Below, piece after piece: positions 26,370 through 35,103 of a stretch of 64,000 bases of DNA. A model generated the notes under the pieces. That model was not told the DNA's origin. It saw only the letters and a list, made by a program, of their open reading frames with translations, and made no database searches. The stretch's first letter is position 1. Each line of letters starts with the position of its first letter. This stretch comes from Vulcanococcus sp. Clear-D1 (GTDB lineage: Bacteria > Cyanobacteriota > Cyanobacteriia > PCC-6307 > Cyanobiaceae): contig NZ_JACVZV010000024.1 in assembly GCF_014654725.1 (NCBI RefSeq), positions 186,001-250,000 on the forward strand, given 5' to 3'. Position numbers and translations under genes: made by a program.

Positions 26370-26668
26370 CTAGGTTCCCGGTAGCTGTAGTCGAGACCTA
26401 CACACTTGCGCCACGGCAGCATCCATACGGTCAGCCTGTGTCGCGCCGGGGTAGGGAGCTGGAGGCAACTGCTTGAGCTGAAGCATCCCGTAGGCCTCAG
26501 ATCCGTTGATGCGCCGATTGCTCCATCGAGCACAGATCCCTTGGATCTGGACATCACTCAGGCCGATCAGCAGAGCCAAACTTCCTGCGAGCACGTGCCG
26601 TGAACCTGCAACACCACGATGGTGCCGACGAGGTCGTGGATTGTCAGCTTGCTCGCTGCTCCATTCAT
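26370..26668 (-). pseudogene. Short gene split by a frameshift
   Basis: An ATG at 26668 overlaps the stop of the lipoprotein gene (ATGA) and opens MNGAASKLTIHDLVGTIVV, which stops after 33 codons. A second frame then continues with LSDVQIQGICARWSNRRING and PGATQADRMDAAVAQVC to 26370. The coupled start and coding-like body suggest one gene broken near 26570, by mutation or a sequencing error. Confidence 0.35.
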
Positions 26669-26904
26669 TCCCGTTCCACCACCGGCGCCCACTCCGCCTG
26701 GATGCCGATATCAGGCACACCCGATTCTTTGTTGGTCTTCTCCAGCCAGTCGGCGCGGATGATCCGGTGGCCTTTGCGAACACTGCGCATCCCGGCCGGT
26801 GCCTGGGCCGCCGCGCAGGATCGCCCACCATCGAGGCAAACCGATGGCGTCGCGGCACACCCTCCAATCAAGGCGGCTGAGACCAACACAATCCAAGGCC
26901 TCAC
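26665..26904 (-). CDS. Small lipoprotein, 79 residues
   Basis: The GTG at 26904 overlaps the upstream stop (GTGA). The N-terminus RPWIVLVSAALIGGCAA is a lipoprotein signal with lipobox LIGGC and Cys near residue 15. The mature part has HRIIRADWLEKTNKESGVPD. No family known. It is the third of four overlapping tiny genes that run in the same direction. Confidence 0.65.
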   Translation of the reverse strand: MRPWIVLVSAALIGGCAATPSVCLDGGRSCAAAQAPAGMRSVRKGHRIIRADWLEKTNKESGVPDIGIQAEWAPVVERE

Positions 26905-27080
26905 GGGCGCTGCTCTTCTCGGGCCCAGATCCTTTCGAGGCTCCGCTTGAACTCCTGCTGATTCATCGGCCTGGCCCGGCGCCGGCCACGAATCGTGCTG
27001 CTGATCCACCAGATCTGCAAACCACCGAAGGCCAGAGCAAACAGGCCCAGCTGCAGGTACCCGGCGTTCAGATGCTCCAT
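26901..27080 (-). CDS. Small single-pass membrane protein, 59 residues
   Basis: The start at 27080 has GAGG just upstream, 13 nt after the previous stop. One hydrophobic segment (YLQLGLFALAFGGLQIWWI) is followed by STIRGRRRARP, so the tail is probably cytoplasmic. The stop overlaps the lipoprotein start. The earlier ATG at 27134 has no Shine-Dalgarno. Function unknown. Confidence 0.6.
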   Translation of the reverse strand: MEHLNAGYLQLGLFALAFGGLQIWWISSTIRGRRRARPMNQQEFKRSLERIWAREEQRP

Positions 27081-27093
27081 CACCTCGTGAAGC

Positions 27094-27243
27094 TCACTCC
27101 AGCTCAAAGGTGTTGTGGACGATCCCAGATCCATCAGGGCCCGGGACAGTCACAACAGCAAAGTGTTGGTCGCTTGTAGCTGCGTCTCTGTATCGCCACC
27201 GGAGTCCACTGCTTGCGTGGGAACAACCACTGCCGCTGCGCAT
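27094..27243 (-). CDS. Small hypothetical protein, 49 residues
   Basis: A strong AGGAGG lies 9 nt before the ATG at 27243, which supports this start. The product ends with DQHFAVVTVPGPDGSGIVHN followed by TFELE. No family known; it is first or second in the tiny-gene operon. Confidence 0.6.
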   Translation of the reverse strand: MRSGSGCSHASSGLRWRYRDAATSDQHFAVVTVPGPDGSGIVHNTFELE

Positions 27244-27288
27244 GATCTCTCTCCTCCTGATCGCGAGGAAGGGGTGCACCTCGCCGAC

Positions 27289-27720
27289 TTATCGGCTGTA
27301 GTTCTCCAGTTGCTCGAGCCCTTTGCGGAGCAACTGCTGACCACCCTCGATCATCCGCTGCTGATCGCCTTTGAACTGACAACTGGCCGTGCGGTACTGA
27401 ACGGTCTTGCTCAGCGGCACGTACCAAAGCGCATCGAGTTTGCAGAAGTTGCGCCCCTTCTGCGCGGGCAAATCCTGCAGCAGCTCACCGCTCAGGCAGC
27501 GGTAGCCGCTGCGGTCCTTGCCCTCCCGCAGGCAGGTTCCAAGGTTGCGTACAAAGATCTTCTCCCCCTTGTTCTTGAACACCTGGTTGGCGTAGCCGGC
27601 AAACGACACCGGGTCGTAGCTGAAGGGCGCAGCTTGCGCTGCTCCGCTCAAAGCAGCCAGAAGCAACAGGGGGCTCAGATGGCGCAGCACTGGAAGCTGG
27701 TGCAACAGGAGGAGAACCAA
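27289..27720 (-). CDS. Exported hypothetical protein, 143 residues
   Basis: The signal peptide LRHLSPLLLLAALSGAAQAAP has a likely cut after AQA near residue 31. The mature part has four cysteines and YRTASCQFKGDQQRMIEGG near its end, typical of small periplasmic proteins of picocyanobacteria. It lies 46 nt upstream of the tiny-gene run and may lead that operon. Confidence 0.65.
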   Translation of the reverse strand: MVLLLLHQLPVLRHLSPLLLLAALSGAAQAAPFSYDPVSFAGYANQVFKNKGEKIFVRNLGTCLREGKDRSGYRCLSGELLQDLPAQKGRNFCKLDALWYVPLSKTVQYRTASCQFKGDQQRMIEGGQQLLRKGLEQLENYSR

Positions 27721-27852
27721 TCATCGGTTCAGCTGCAACACCACAGTCACATCAGACCCCTCTCCGGTGCTCCCTAAGGGCGAAACAGCGTCGCCACCTC
27801 ATCCGCGGGTCCAACGCGCAACGTCCAGCGCGGTTGCGTGAAGTCCGATTGA

Positions 27853-29046
27853 TCAGGCCTTGATCAACGTCCGACAAATCCTCTGGGCAGCTTCTCGCGC
27901 TCCGAACAGGTTGCGAGCCGCAGGGCCCAACTGGAGTGAGGCCAAGGCACCCATCAGGTGCACAGGCGTCTGCGGCCAACTCAGATCGACGTTGAGAACG
28001 GGCCAATCATCAACCAGTTCCATCGGTCGTTGGTGCTGCAGTTGAGCGGCCAAGGGATGGTGACTGACACCGCCGTGATGACCAGTCGCCAGCCAGAGAC
28101 GATCCGCTGAGAGTTCAGCGCCGCCGCCCTGCAGCTGGACGATCCAGCGACCGTGAAGCCAATTGGCAGCCTGGACTTGGGCGTGCTCCAGCAGTTCAAG
28201 CCTGCCGCTGTTCTGTTCCTGCGTGAGGGCATGAATTAATGGTGGAGTAACGGAGCCTCCATCGCGGGCACCTTGAATCGCCTGCAAGCGTTGACGCATA
28301 CAGGTTTCGCGCTGGAACGCCTTGAGGTATTTCGGCCCCAGCCAGCCGGGATCGGCGTCAAAAGGTTTGATCCGTAAGTTGCGGCGGATCAGCAGCGTGA
28401 CCCGCGCACCACGCCTGATCGCACCAAGGCTGAGGTGTGCGCTGGTAAGGCCGCCACCCACGATCAGGATGTCCTGCCCCTTGAGATCGCCGCAAGCCTC
28501 AAGGTCCAAATTCTGGCTGTGCTGCAAGGCCGGGCTCGGGTAGCCCCCGTCTGCCAGCCCGTTCAACCAGCAGGGCAACACAGGAGCTGTGGGTCCAGTG
28601 GCAACCACCAGATGACGTGCCTCCTGCTGGGATCCATCGCTGAACGTCAGTTCAAGCCGATCGCGAGAGGAGCGGCCGAGAACCACAGCCTCCACAGCCA
28701 GCGGCTCTACGGCATCAGCCAGGCCGAACTCCTCGGCAACCTGCATGCAGAACGTGTTGAACAACCCGGTATGGGGTTGGCCGTAGGGCCCTTCCAGTTC
28801 ACCGCTGCGATGACATCCATAGGCGTAGCTGCGCAGGGCGTTCGGATTGGGATGAGGATGGTGCGGCGAGGGTGAGCGCAGCCAGGGTATCTCGAACTGC
28901 CGCATCTGCCGCTGCCAACGGTTCAGCCAGTGGCCACTCGGATCGAGGATGCGCAGGCGTCGGCGCCAGGCCGGTCGTTTCTGCAGCAGTTGGCAACAGA
29001 GGCTGAGCGCGTGAGGCCCGGCACCGGCAATCACCAGATCAGCCAT
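27853..29046 (-). CDS. FAD/NAD(P)-binding monooxygenase-like protein
   Basis: The start at 29046 (MADLVIAGAGPHALSL) overlaps the Zur stop by 8 nt; the longer frame reads through the zur gene. The 397-residue protein has an FAD motif at residue 6, an NADPH motif (ILIVGGGLTSAHLSL) near 180, and LVVATGPTAPVLP near 140. This fits the flavin N-hydroxylase/lysine-ornithine monooxygenase-like group. Coupling to a Zur gene suggests a metal-linked role, perhaps in metallophore or redox handling. Substrate unknown. Confidence 0.78.
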   Translation of the reverse strand: MADLVIAGAGPHALSLCCQLLQKRPAWRRRLRILDPSGHWLNRWQRQMRQFEIPWLRSPSPHHPHPNPNALRSYAYGCHRSGELEGPYGQPHTGLFNTFCMQVAEEFGLADAVEPLAVEAVVLGRSSRDRLELTFSDGSQQEARHLVVATGPTAPVLPCWLNGLADGGYPSPALQHSQNLDLEACGDLKGQDILIVGGGLTSAHLSLGAIRRGARVTLLIRRNLRIKPFDADPGWLGPKYLKAFQRETCMRQRLQAIQGARDGGSVTPPLIHALTQEQNSGRLELLEHAQVQAANWLHGRWIVQLQGGGAELSADRLWLATGHHGGVSHHPLAAQLQHQRPMELVDDWPVLNVDLSWPQTPVHLMGALASLQLGPAARNLFGAREAAQRICRTLIKA

Positions 29047-29449
29047 CCAGACAGGCCTCCTGGTGCTGGCAGCGGCTGCAGAGGCCATGAACCTCAAAGG
29101 TGTGAAACAGCGGCCTGAACCCTTGCAACAGCACGGCGCCAAGCCCCAAACCAGCGGTGCCCAGGGGACAGTGCGGCAAGGCCTGGATCGCGCCGCACTG
29201 CACGCAGATGAGGTGGTGGTCGTCTCGCTCCACGGGGGCGTAGAGGGTTTCGCCATTGGCGAGCTTGCGGGATCGGATCAGCCCGGCTTGCTGCAACAGC
29301 TTGAGACCGCGATACACCGTGGCCAGCCCGGTGGAGCGGTTGGTGGCCCTGAGGCGCTGATGCAGCGCCTGGGCGCTCAGCTCGCACTCAGCCTGTTGGA
29401 GCACATGAAGCAGGTGCTGCTGGCGGGGTTGGGTGATCGCGGAGCCCAT
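29039..29449 (-). CDS. zur: Fur-family repressor, probably Zur
   Basis: The 136-residue protein has the Fur winged helix (LSAQALHQRLRATNRSTGLA, TVYRGLKLLQQAGLI), the metal site segment DDHHLICVQCG near residue 78, and HTFEVHGLCSRCQ near 114. The two CxxC pairs form the structural zinc site. Divergent from a COG0523 GTPase, and with matching boxes ahead of znuA and a second COG0523 gene, it most likely senses zinc. Confidence 0.85.
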   Translation of the reverse strand: MGSAITQPRQQHLLHVLQQAECELSAQALHQRLRATNRSTGLATVYRGLKLLQQAGLIRSRKLANGETLYAPVERDDHHLICVQCGAIQALPHCPLGTAGLGLGAVLLQGFRPLFHTFEVHGLCSRCQHQEACLDG

Positions 29450-29482
29450 CGAGCCTGACCGGAACCTCAGGTCTTGCTAGAA

Positions 29483-29497
29483 CGAGAACCATTCTTA
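29483..29497. promoter_or_regulatory. Zur box between zur and the COG0523 gene
   Basis: CGAGAACCATTCTTA fits the inverted repeat seen at two other zinc promoters (TGARAACNRTTNTCA) with changes at both ends. It could serve both divergent genes. Confidence 0.7.
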
Positions 29498-29531
29498 CTC
29501 CCAGTCGGACTGTGGTCCGGCTCCTCTGGCC

Positions 29532-30515
29532 ATGGCCTTCTCCAGCCCCGTTCCCGCCGCTGAGCGTTTACCGGTGACCGTGCTCACCGGCTACCTCGGG
29601 GCCGGGAAGACCACCCTGCTCAACCGGATCCTCACCCACGAGCACGGGCTCAAGGTGGCGGTGATCGTGAACGAGTTCGGTGAGGTGGGCATCGACAACC
29701 AGTTGGTGGTGGATGCCGATGAAGAGATCTTTGAGATGAACAACGGCTGCATCTGCTGCACCGTTCGCGGTGATCTGATCCGGATCATCGGCAACCTGAT
29801 GAAGCGGCGCGACCGTTTCGACCACCTGGTGATCGAAACCACCGGGCTAGCGGATCCAGCCCCTGTGATCCAGACCTTCTTTGTGGATGAAGACCTGCGC
29901 GATGAGCTGCGGCTCGATGCGGTGGTGACCCTGGTGGATCTGCTCCACGTCCAGCAACACTGGTTCAGCGAGGAAGTCCAGGAGCAGCTGGCGTTCGCCG
30001 ATGTGCTCGTTCTCAACAAGGCCGATCTCGTGGATGACGCCGAACGGGAGCTGGTGGAGCAGCGGGTACGGGCGATCAACCCCATGGCCCGTCTGCTCAC
30101 GAGCCACATGGCCAATGTGCCGATGGATCAGATCCTCGGTGTTGAGGCCTTTGAACTGGAGCGCGCCCTCAGTCTGGATCCAGGATTCCTGGCCGAGGAG
30201 CATGACCATGAGCACGATGCTGCCGTGAGCTCGGTGGCCTTGGTCGAGGAGCGACCCATGGACCTCGAAAAGCTCGGCCGTTGGATCTCTGATCTGGTGG
30301 GCAGCCGCGGACCGGATCTGTTCCGGATGAAAGGCATCATCCAGCTGGCTGGTAAGGATGAGCGTTATGTGCTCCAGTCGGTGCACATGCTGATCGACGG
30401 TGACTTCGATCGTCCCTGGCACGACGGTGAGCGGCGCCGCACCGAATTCGTGATCATCGGTCGCGATCTGGAACCCGATGGCCTGCGGGCCGGTTTCGCA
30501 GCCTGCGTGGCCTGA
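29532..30515 (+). CDS. COG0523 (CobW-family) GTPase, putative zinc chaperone
   Basis: The 327-residue protein has Walker A (GYLGAGKTTLLN) near residue 21, the CxCC metal motif (NGCICCTVRGD) near 74, NKAD near 161 and a short HDHEHD stretch near 224. A CobW C-terminal domain follows from about 240. These GTPases move zinc to client proteins under shortage. The Zur box in its promoter fits that. Confidence 0.88.
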   Translation: MAFSSPVPAAERLPVTVLTGYLGAGKTTLLNRILTHEHGLKVAVIVNEFGEVGIDNQLVVDADEEIFEMNNGCICCTVRGDLIRIIGNLMKRRDRFDHLVIETTGLADPAPVIQTFFVDEDLRDELRLDAVVTLVDLLHVQQHWFSEEVQEQLAFADVLVLNKADLVDDAERELVEQRVRAINPMARLLTSHMANVPMDQILGVEAFELERALSLDPGFLAEEHDHEHDAAVSSVALVEERPMDLEKLGRWISDLVGSRGPDLFRMKGIIQLAGKDERYVLQSVHMLIDGDFDRPWHDGERRRTEFVIIGRDLEPDGLRAGFAACVA

Positions 30516-30522
30516 CTCAGCC

Positions 30523-31632
30523 ATGGCACAGGCGCCCTTGGTGAGCGAGCGGCTCTGCGGGGATCTGCAGCAACCGATCACGGCTCTGGCCTGGTCGGCC
30601 GATGGAGAGTTTCTGGCGATCGCCAGCGCCGGCGGCGAACTGCTCTTGCTCGATTTCCGCGCCGGCTGCGAGGAGCTGTTGCGGGGCGAGCACAACAGCA
30701 GCCTCGATGTGGTGGGCTTCAGCGACGACGGCCAGTTCCTGATGGCCGCCGGCCAGAGCGGTGAGCTGTTGCTGTGGGAGCTGGGCGGCACAGGAGTCAG
30801 GCCCCTGGCGATGGGCCCCATGGCGCTGGGCGGTGGCTGGATCGATGCAGCGGCCTGGCAACCCGATGGGTTGTTGCTCGCGGTGGCCAGCGGACGGCAG
30901 GTCCGCCTCTGGGATGGAGCGCTGCGGCAATGGCGTGAAGACCCGCTTGCTCTGCCGGGCAGCGTGCAATCGCTGGCCTGGAGCCGCGACGGGGGGCAGT
31001 TGGCAGCGAGCTGCCAAGGGGAGCTGACCCTCTGGCGACCGGCAGAGGCGCCAGAGGGGGAACCACCGCTGCGAAACAGCATCGCGTCAGCTGGATTGGC
31101 GCTGAGCTTTTCCGGTCCTGGGCACCATCTGGCCTGCGGACTGCTGGATCGCTCGCTGTTGGTCTGGCCCGAGCACTGCCTTGGTCAACCCTGGCAGTTC
31201 AGTGGTTTTCCCGCCAAGGTGCGCCTGCTGGCCTGGAGCGACCGATCAGGACGGTTGGCTCCCCTGCTGGCAAGCGCTGCGGCCGACTCCGTGATCCTCT
31301 GGACGCAGATCAACCAGGGCGCCAAGGCCTGGCGACCTGAGCCCTTGCTCTGTCATCAACGCCGGGTGAGCGGACTGGCCTTCGCTCCAGGCAGCACCTT
31401 TTTGGCCAGCGCCTCTGTGGACGGCACGGTGGCTCTTTGGAACGGAAAAGGGCACTTGCTTCAGGTGCTGGAAGGTCAGGGAGCCGGATTCAACAACCTC
31501 GGCTGGCGTGGCGATGGACGGCATCTGGCGGCTGGTGATGCCCAGGGGCGCTGGTGGCTGTGGCCGGTGACGACACCAGCGGCGGAGCGCTCCCATGCAC
31601 GGGCCGGTGGCGGCTTCAAAGCCAATCCATAA
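30523..31632 (+). CDS. WD40-repeat protein
   Basis: The 369-residue protein has repeated blades of the form ITALAWSADGEFLAIAS, VSGLAFAPGSTFLASAS and DGTVALWN; about seven blades fit one propeller. The start at 30523 lies 8 nt after the CobW-gene stop. No catalytic domain. Position in a Zur-controlled operon suggests a partner of the GTPase or of zinc uptake. Such an association is recurrent in picocyanobacteria as far as I recall. Confidence 0.8.
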   Translation: MAQAPLVSERLCGDLQQPITALAWSADGEFLAIASAGGELLLLDFRAGCEELLRGEHNSSLDVVGFSDDGQFLMAAGQSGELLLWELGGTGVRPLAMGPMALGGGWIDAAAWQPDGLLLAVASGRQVRLWDGALRQWREDPLALPGSVQSLAWSRDGGQLAASCQGELTLWRPAEAPEGEPPLRNSIASAGLALSFSGPGHHLACGLLDRSLLVWPEHCLGQPWQFSGFPAKVRLLAWSDRSGRLAPLLASAAADSVILWTQINQGAKAWRPEPLLCHQRRVSGLAFAPGSTFLASASVDGTVALWNGKGHLLQVLEGQGAGFNNLGWRGDGRHLAAGDAQGRWWLWPVTTPAAERSHARAGGGFKANP

Positions 31633-31634
31633 GA

Positions 31635-31649
31635 TGAGAACGATTATCG
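31635..31649 (+). promoter_or_regulatory. Zur box before znuA
   Basis: TGAGAACGATTATCG lies just upstream of the znuA ATG at 31652 and would block its initiation region. Confidence 0.75.
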
Positions 31650-31651
31650 CT

Positions 31652-32632
31652 ATGGCGTTTCAGATGGTGATGGGTCTGCGGTTTTGGCGCCTGCCTGGCG
31701 CCCTGTTCCTGGCTGCATCTCTCGTGGCCTGTGGCGCTCCGCGACAGGCTGATCAGCCCTCCGAGACGACGGGCATCGAGGTGGTCACCACCTTCCTGCC
31801 GATCACCCTGTTCACCCGCGCCGTCGCCGGGGATTGCGCCACGGTCAAGGCGTTGGTCCCACCGACCACAGGCCCCCACGACTTTCAGGCCAAGCCAGGA
31901 GATCTGGCGGCGCTGCGCCAGGCCCGCGTGCTCGTGAAGAACGGGCTGGAGATGGAGAGCTTCCTCGACAAGCTGGTGGCCTCCGCCGGCAACAGCCAGC
32001 TGGCTGTGATTGATTCCAGCCGCGGGATTGCCACCATCGACTCGCCCGAAGGCGAAGCGGAGCACGGCCATGAGCATGGAGAGGACGAGGGCCATGGACA
32101 TGCCCATGGAGCGGTGAATCCCCACATCTGGCTCGATCCGCTGCGGGCTGTTCAGCAGGTGGAAACCATCCGCGATGGCCTTGTCAAAGCCGACCCCAGC
32201 TGCGCTGAGGGATACAAGCGCAATGCAGCGGCCTACACCGCAGAGCTGCGGGTGCTGAACGATGAACTCGCCACCGAACTGAAGCCTTATCGCGGCAAGA
32301 CGTTCATTGCCTTCCACGATTTCGCCCCTTACTTCGCCCAGCGCTACAACCTCAAGGCTGATTTCCTGGTGGATGTGCCGGAGCTGAACCCCAGCCCGGC
32401 TGACCTCCAGCGGGTGGCCGCCGAGGTCAGGCAAACCCAGCTCAAGGCCCTGTTGAGCGAACCGCAGGAGGGTCAGCGCTCCTTCAACACCCTCGCCAAG
32501 GATCTGGGCATCAAGATCAGCGTGTTCGACCCCCTCGAAACGGGTTCAGACCAGTCCGCCAGCGACCCTCAGACCTACTTTGTGGTCATGCGCCGCAATG
32601 TGGCCGATCTGATCCAGGCCTTTGGTGGCTGA
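31652..32632 (+). CDS. znuA: Zinc-binding lipoprotein of the Znu ABC transporter
   Basis: The start at 31652 lies after the Zur box; in-frame ATGs at 31634, 31664 and 31670 are alternatives. A lipoprotein signal ends in SLVAC. The metal site is built from H in TTGPHDFQ, a His-rich acidic loop near residue 135 (EHGHEHGEDEGHGHAHG), HIWLDP, FHDFAPYF and the late D. The loop is typical of ZnuA over manganese-binding proteins. It captures zinc in the periplasm. Confidence 0.92.
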   Translation: MAFQMVMGLRFWRLPGALFLAASLVACGAPRQADQPSETTGIEVVTTFLPITLFTRAVAGDCATVKALVPPTTGPHDFQAKPGDLAALRQARVLVKNGLEMESFLDKLVASAGNSQLAVIDSSRGIATIDSPEGEAEHGHEHGEDEGHGHAHGAVNPHIWLDPLRAVQQVETIRDGLVKADPSCAEGYKRNAAAYTAELRVLNDELATELKPYRGKTFIAFHDFAPYFAQRYNLKADFLVDVPELNPSPADLQRVAAEVRQTQLKALLSEPQEGQRSFNTLAKDLGIKISVFDPLETGSDQSASDPQTYFVVMRRNVADLIQAFGG

Positions 32633-32638
32633 GTCCTG

Positions 32639-33409
32639 ATGCGTCAGCCCGTCCTGCAGGTCCAAGATCTCAGCGTTGAGCGGAGCGGCCGGCTTGCGGT
32701 GGAGGGCGTGACCTTCGCCCTTTCCCCGGAAAGCGATACCGCCCTGGTGGGGCCCAATGGTGCCGGCAAAAGCACCCTCGTGGCCGCCTTGCTGGGGCTG
32801 GTGCCCCGGCGATCCGGTGCGGTGGAAATCCTTGGGCAGCCGCTAGGCATCGATGGGCAGCTGCCTCGAGCCGTCCGCGCCCAGATCGCTTATGTGCCCC
32901 AGACTCTGGCTCTGCAAGGGCGTTTCCCGCTCACCGTGGCGGAGTTCGTCGGCTTCGGCTTCGACCCCCCAGGGCTGCGCCTTCCCTGGAAGGATCAGCG
33001 CAACCGCCATGTTGCGGTGCAACAGGCCCTGCAGCGCACCGGTTGCGAGGAACTGGGCCAGCGCTTGCTCAGTGAGCTCTCAGGCGGTCAACTCAAGCGG
33101 GTTCTCCTGGCGTTTTGTGTGGTGCGCCCCCGCCAGTTGTTGGTGTTGGATGAGGCCCAGGCGGGCCTGGATGCGCCCTCCAATGAGCAGTTCCAACAGC
33201 TGCTGTTCAACTTGCGGCGTCAGGAAGGGTGGACGGTGCTGCAGATCTCCCATGATCTCGATATGGTGCGCCGCAGCTGTGATCAGGTGCTCTGCCTGAA
33301 TCGGCGGTTGCGCTGCAGTGGCAGCCCCGATCACGCCCTCAGCCCCCAGAGCCTGAATGAGCTCTACGGGCCCCACATGATCACCTACCGGCATCAGCAC
33401 CATGACTGA
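32639..33409 (+). CDS. znuC: Zinc ABC transporter ATPase
   Basis: The 256-residue protein has Walker A (GPNGAGKSTL) near 39, the ABC signature (LSGGQLKRVLLA) near 150, Walker B (LLVLDEA) near 168 and the H-loop (ISHDLD) near 205. It is 6 nt after znuA and overlaps znuB by 8 nt. Confidence 0.92.
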   Translation: MRQPVLQVQDLSVERSGRLAVEGVTFALSPESDTALVGPNGAGKSTLVAALLGLVPRRSGAVEILGQPLGIDGQLPRAVRAQIAYVPQTLALQGRFPLTVAEFVGFGFDPPGLRLPWKDQRNRHVAVQQALQRTGCEELGQRLLSELSGGQLKRVLLAFCVVRPRQLLVLDEAQAGLDAPSNEQFQQLLFNLRRQEGWTVLQISHDLDMVRRSCDQVLCLNRRLRCSGSPDHALSPQSLNELYGPHMITYRHQHHD

Positions 33410-34295
33410 CGCCGCCGCCCTGGCCTCCATCCTGGCCGAACCCTTCATGCAACGTGCCCTGGTGGGGGGGCTACTCACCGGCAGCCTGGGTGGTTTATTG
33501 GGCAGCTTTGCGGTCTTGCGCCAGCTGTCGTTCTTCAGCGATGCGCTTGGCCATTCGGCCTTGCTGGGAATCACCGTGGGCATCTTGCTGGGGATCAATC
33601 CCACCTTGGTGTTGATTCCGTTTGCCGTGGTCTTCGCCTTGCTGGTGCATCAACTGGTGCAACGCAGCGCCTTGCCCACCGATGCACTGCTGAACATTGT
33701 GTATTCGAGCTCGCTGGCGGCTGCTGTGCTTGCCCTGAGTCTGGTGGAGACCTATCGCGGTGGGATTCAACAGCTGCTGTTCGGCGACATTCTGGGCATC
33801 AGCTGGGTGGATCTCGGCGTGATCGGTGGATTGCTTCTGGTTGCTTTGCTGTATCTGAGCCTGAGCCTTCGCGCTCAGGTTCTGCTCACGCTCAACACCG
33901 ATCTCGCCGGGGCGATGGGTGTGCGCAGCGGCTGGCACCGCCTGGCCTTCATTGTTTTGCTGGCGGTGGTTGTGGCGGTCTCGATCAAAGCGGTGGGTGT
34001 CTTGCTGATCAGTGCATTTGTGGTGATTCCTGCTTGCGCAGGCCGCCTGCTCAGCCGTCGCTTTCCTGTTTATGTGGTCAGTTCAGCTCTTCTGGGAGGA
34101 GGGTGCGCCCTGGTGGGGTTACTGGGATCGGGTTTAACGAACCTGCCCTCAGGCCCGTGTGTGGTGATGGTGCAATTCCTGGGCTTTGTGGTGGCGTTGG
34201 TGATCAGTCAATCGACGCGACGTTCCCCAGCAGTTGCCGGGCCAGGAGGGCGCCAAATTCTTGGTGGAGGCCCAGCCGCCCCGGAACCACACTGA
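33402..34295 (+). CDS. znuB: Zinc ABC transporter permease
   Basis: The 297-residue protein has eight or so hydrophobic segments and the ABC-3 permease pattern (LRQLSFFSDALGHSALLG near 41). The last about 30 residues (after ISQSTRRSP) are a polar tail that overlaps the convergent hydrolase gene by 92 nt. Confidence 0.92.
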   Translation: MTDAAALASILAEPFMQRALVGGLLTGSLGGLLGSFAVLRQLSFFSDALGHSALLGITVGILLGINPTLVLIPFAVVFALLVHQLVQRSALPTDALLNIVYSSSLAAAVLALSLVETYRGGIQQLLFGDILGISWVDLGVIGGLLLVALLYLSLSLRAQVLLTLNTDLAGAMGVRSGWHRLAFIVLLAVVVAVSIKAVGVLLISAFVVIPACAGRLLSRRFPVYVVSSALLGGGCALVGLLGSGLTNLPSGPCVVMVQFLGFVVALVISQSTRRSPAVAGPGGRQILGGGPAAPEPH

Positions 34296-35103
34296 CCTGA
34301 TCCGCCGCTGCGGCGAGGGCTTCCATTTCAGATCGCGAGCGCGGTGGTGCCTGGGCGGCCACCACCAGCTGCAGAGGGCATTGCAGCAACCGAGCCTGTT
34401 GGAGCCACCAGGCTCGATCGACCGCTGGATCAAGGCCACCGCTCACAAAGGCCACGCTCGCGAAGCGAGCCCCCGGGCGGCGGGCCAGCTGTTGTTGCTC
34501 CCGAATCCGCTGTGGGGTCAACAGGTCAGGGTCCACCCAGACATGACGCCGCAACATCAGCTTGAGAACGGCTCGGCTGGTGTTGAGCCGGTACAGAGCC
34601 GGTCCAATCAGCGGTGCGGCGATCACCTGCTGCAGCCAGCTGAACTGTTGGGGCGGCCAGCCGGTCATGGTGGGAAGTGGCCCACGCCAGGTGGGGGCAA
34701 CCGCCACCAGGCTCTGCCAACGAGCCGACCATTCAGCAGCCAGGCCCAGGGCGATGGATGCGCTGTGGCCGGCTGCCACCACGGTGATGCGACCTGGGTG
34801 TGTTGCACGCAGATAGGTCAACACCGCCCGGAGTGCAGAACGCAAGAAAGACGCGTCGTAGGTGATGGCTGGGCGATCGCTCTCACCGAAACCCGGCCAG
34901 TCAAAACTGACGAGATGGCGTTGATCACCGACGGCCTTCGCCAAGGGCTTCCACTCGCCACGACTGGAGACGGTGCTCAGCGCCGGCAGCAGCAACCAGA
35001 GCGGTGCCGATCGGGGCCCGGAACGCTCCAGGATGACCCCCAGGCGATGACCTCCCAGATCCAGCTGGAGGCGTTCGGCGGTTCCCCCGAATGCCGGTGT
35101 CAT
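34204..35103 (-). CDS. Alpha/beta hydrolase
   Basis: The 299-residue protein has GFGESDRPAI near residue 70, the nucleophile elbow AAGHSASIALGLAAE near 110 (G-H-S-A-S), and a late GLDPAVDRAWW acid region. It is last in a five-gene operon that starts with a COG0523 GTPase; its ATG overlaps the upstream stop (ATGA). Substrate unknown. Confidence 0.85.
   Translation of the reverse strand: MTPAFGGTAERLQLDLGGHRLGVILERSGPRSAPLWLLLPALSTVSSRGEWKPLAKAVGDQRHLVSFDWPGFGESDRPAITYDASFLRSALRAVLTYLRATHPGRITVVAAGHSASIALGLAAEWSARWQSLVAVAPTWRGPLPTMTGWPPQQFSWLQQVIAAPLIGPALYRLNTSRAVLKLMLRRHVWVDPDLLTPQRIREQQQLARRPGARFASVAFVSGGLDPAVDRAWWLQQARLLQCPLQLVVAAQAPPRSRSEMEALAAAADQVSVVPGRLGLHQEFGALLARQLLGNVASID

Noticed and set aside
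26665..27080. Phage spanin or holin cassette
   Set aside because: The membrane protein has a strongly basic tail that should be cytoplasmic, not a periplasmic coiled coil; no endolysin nearby.
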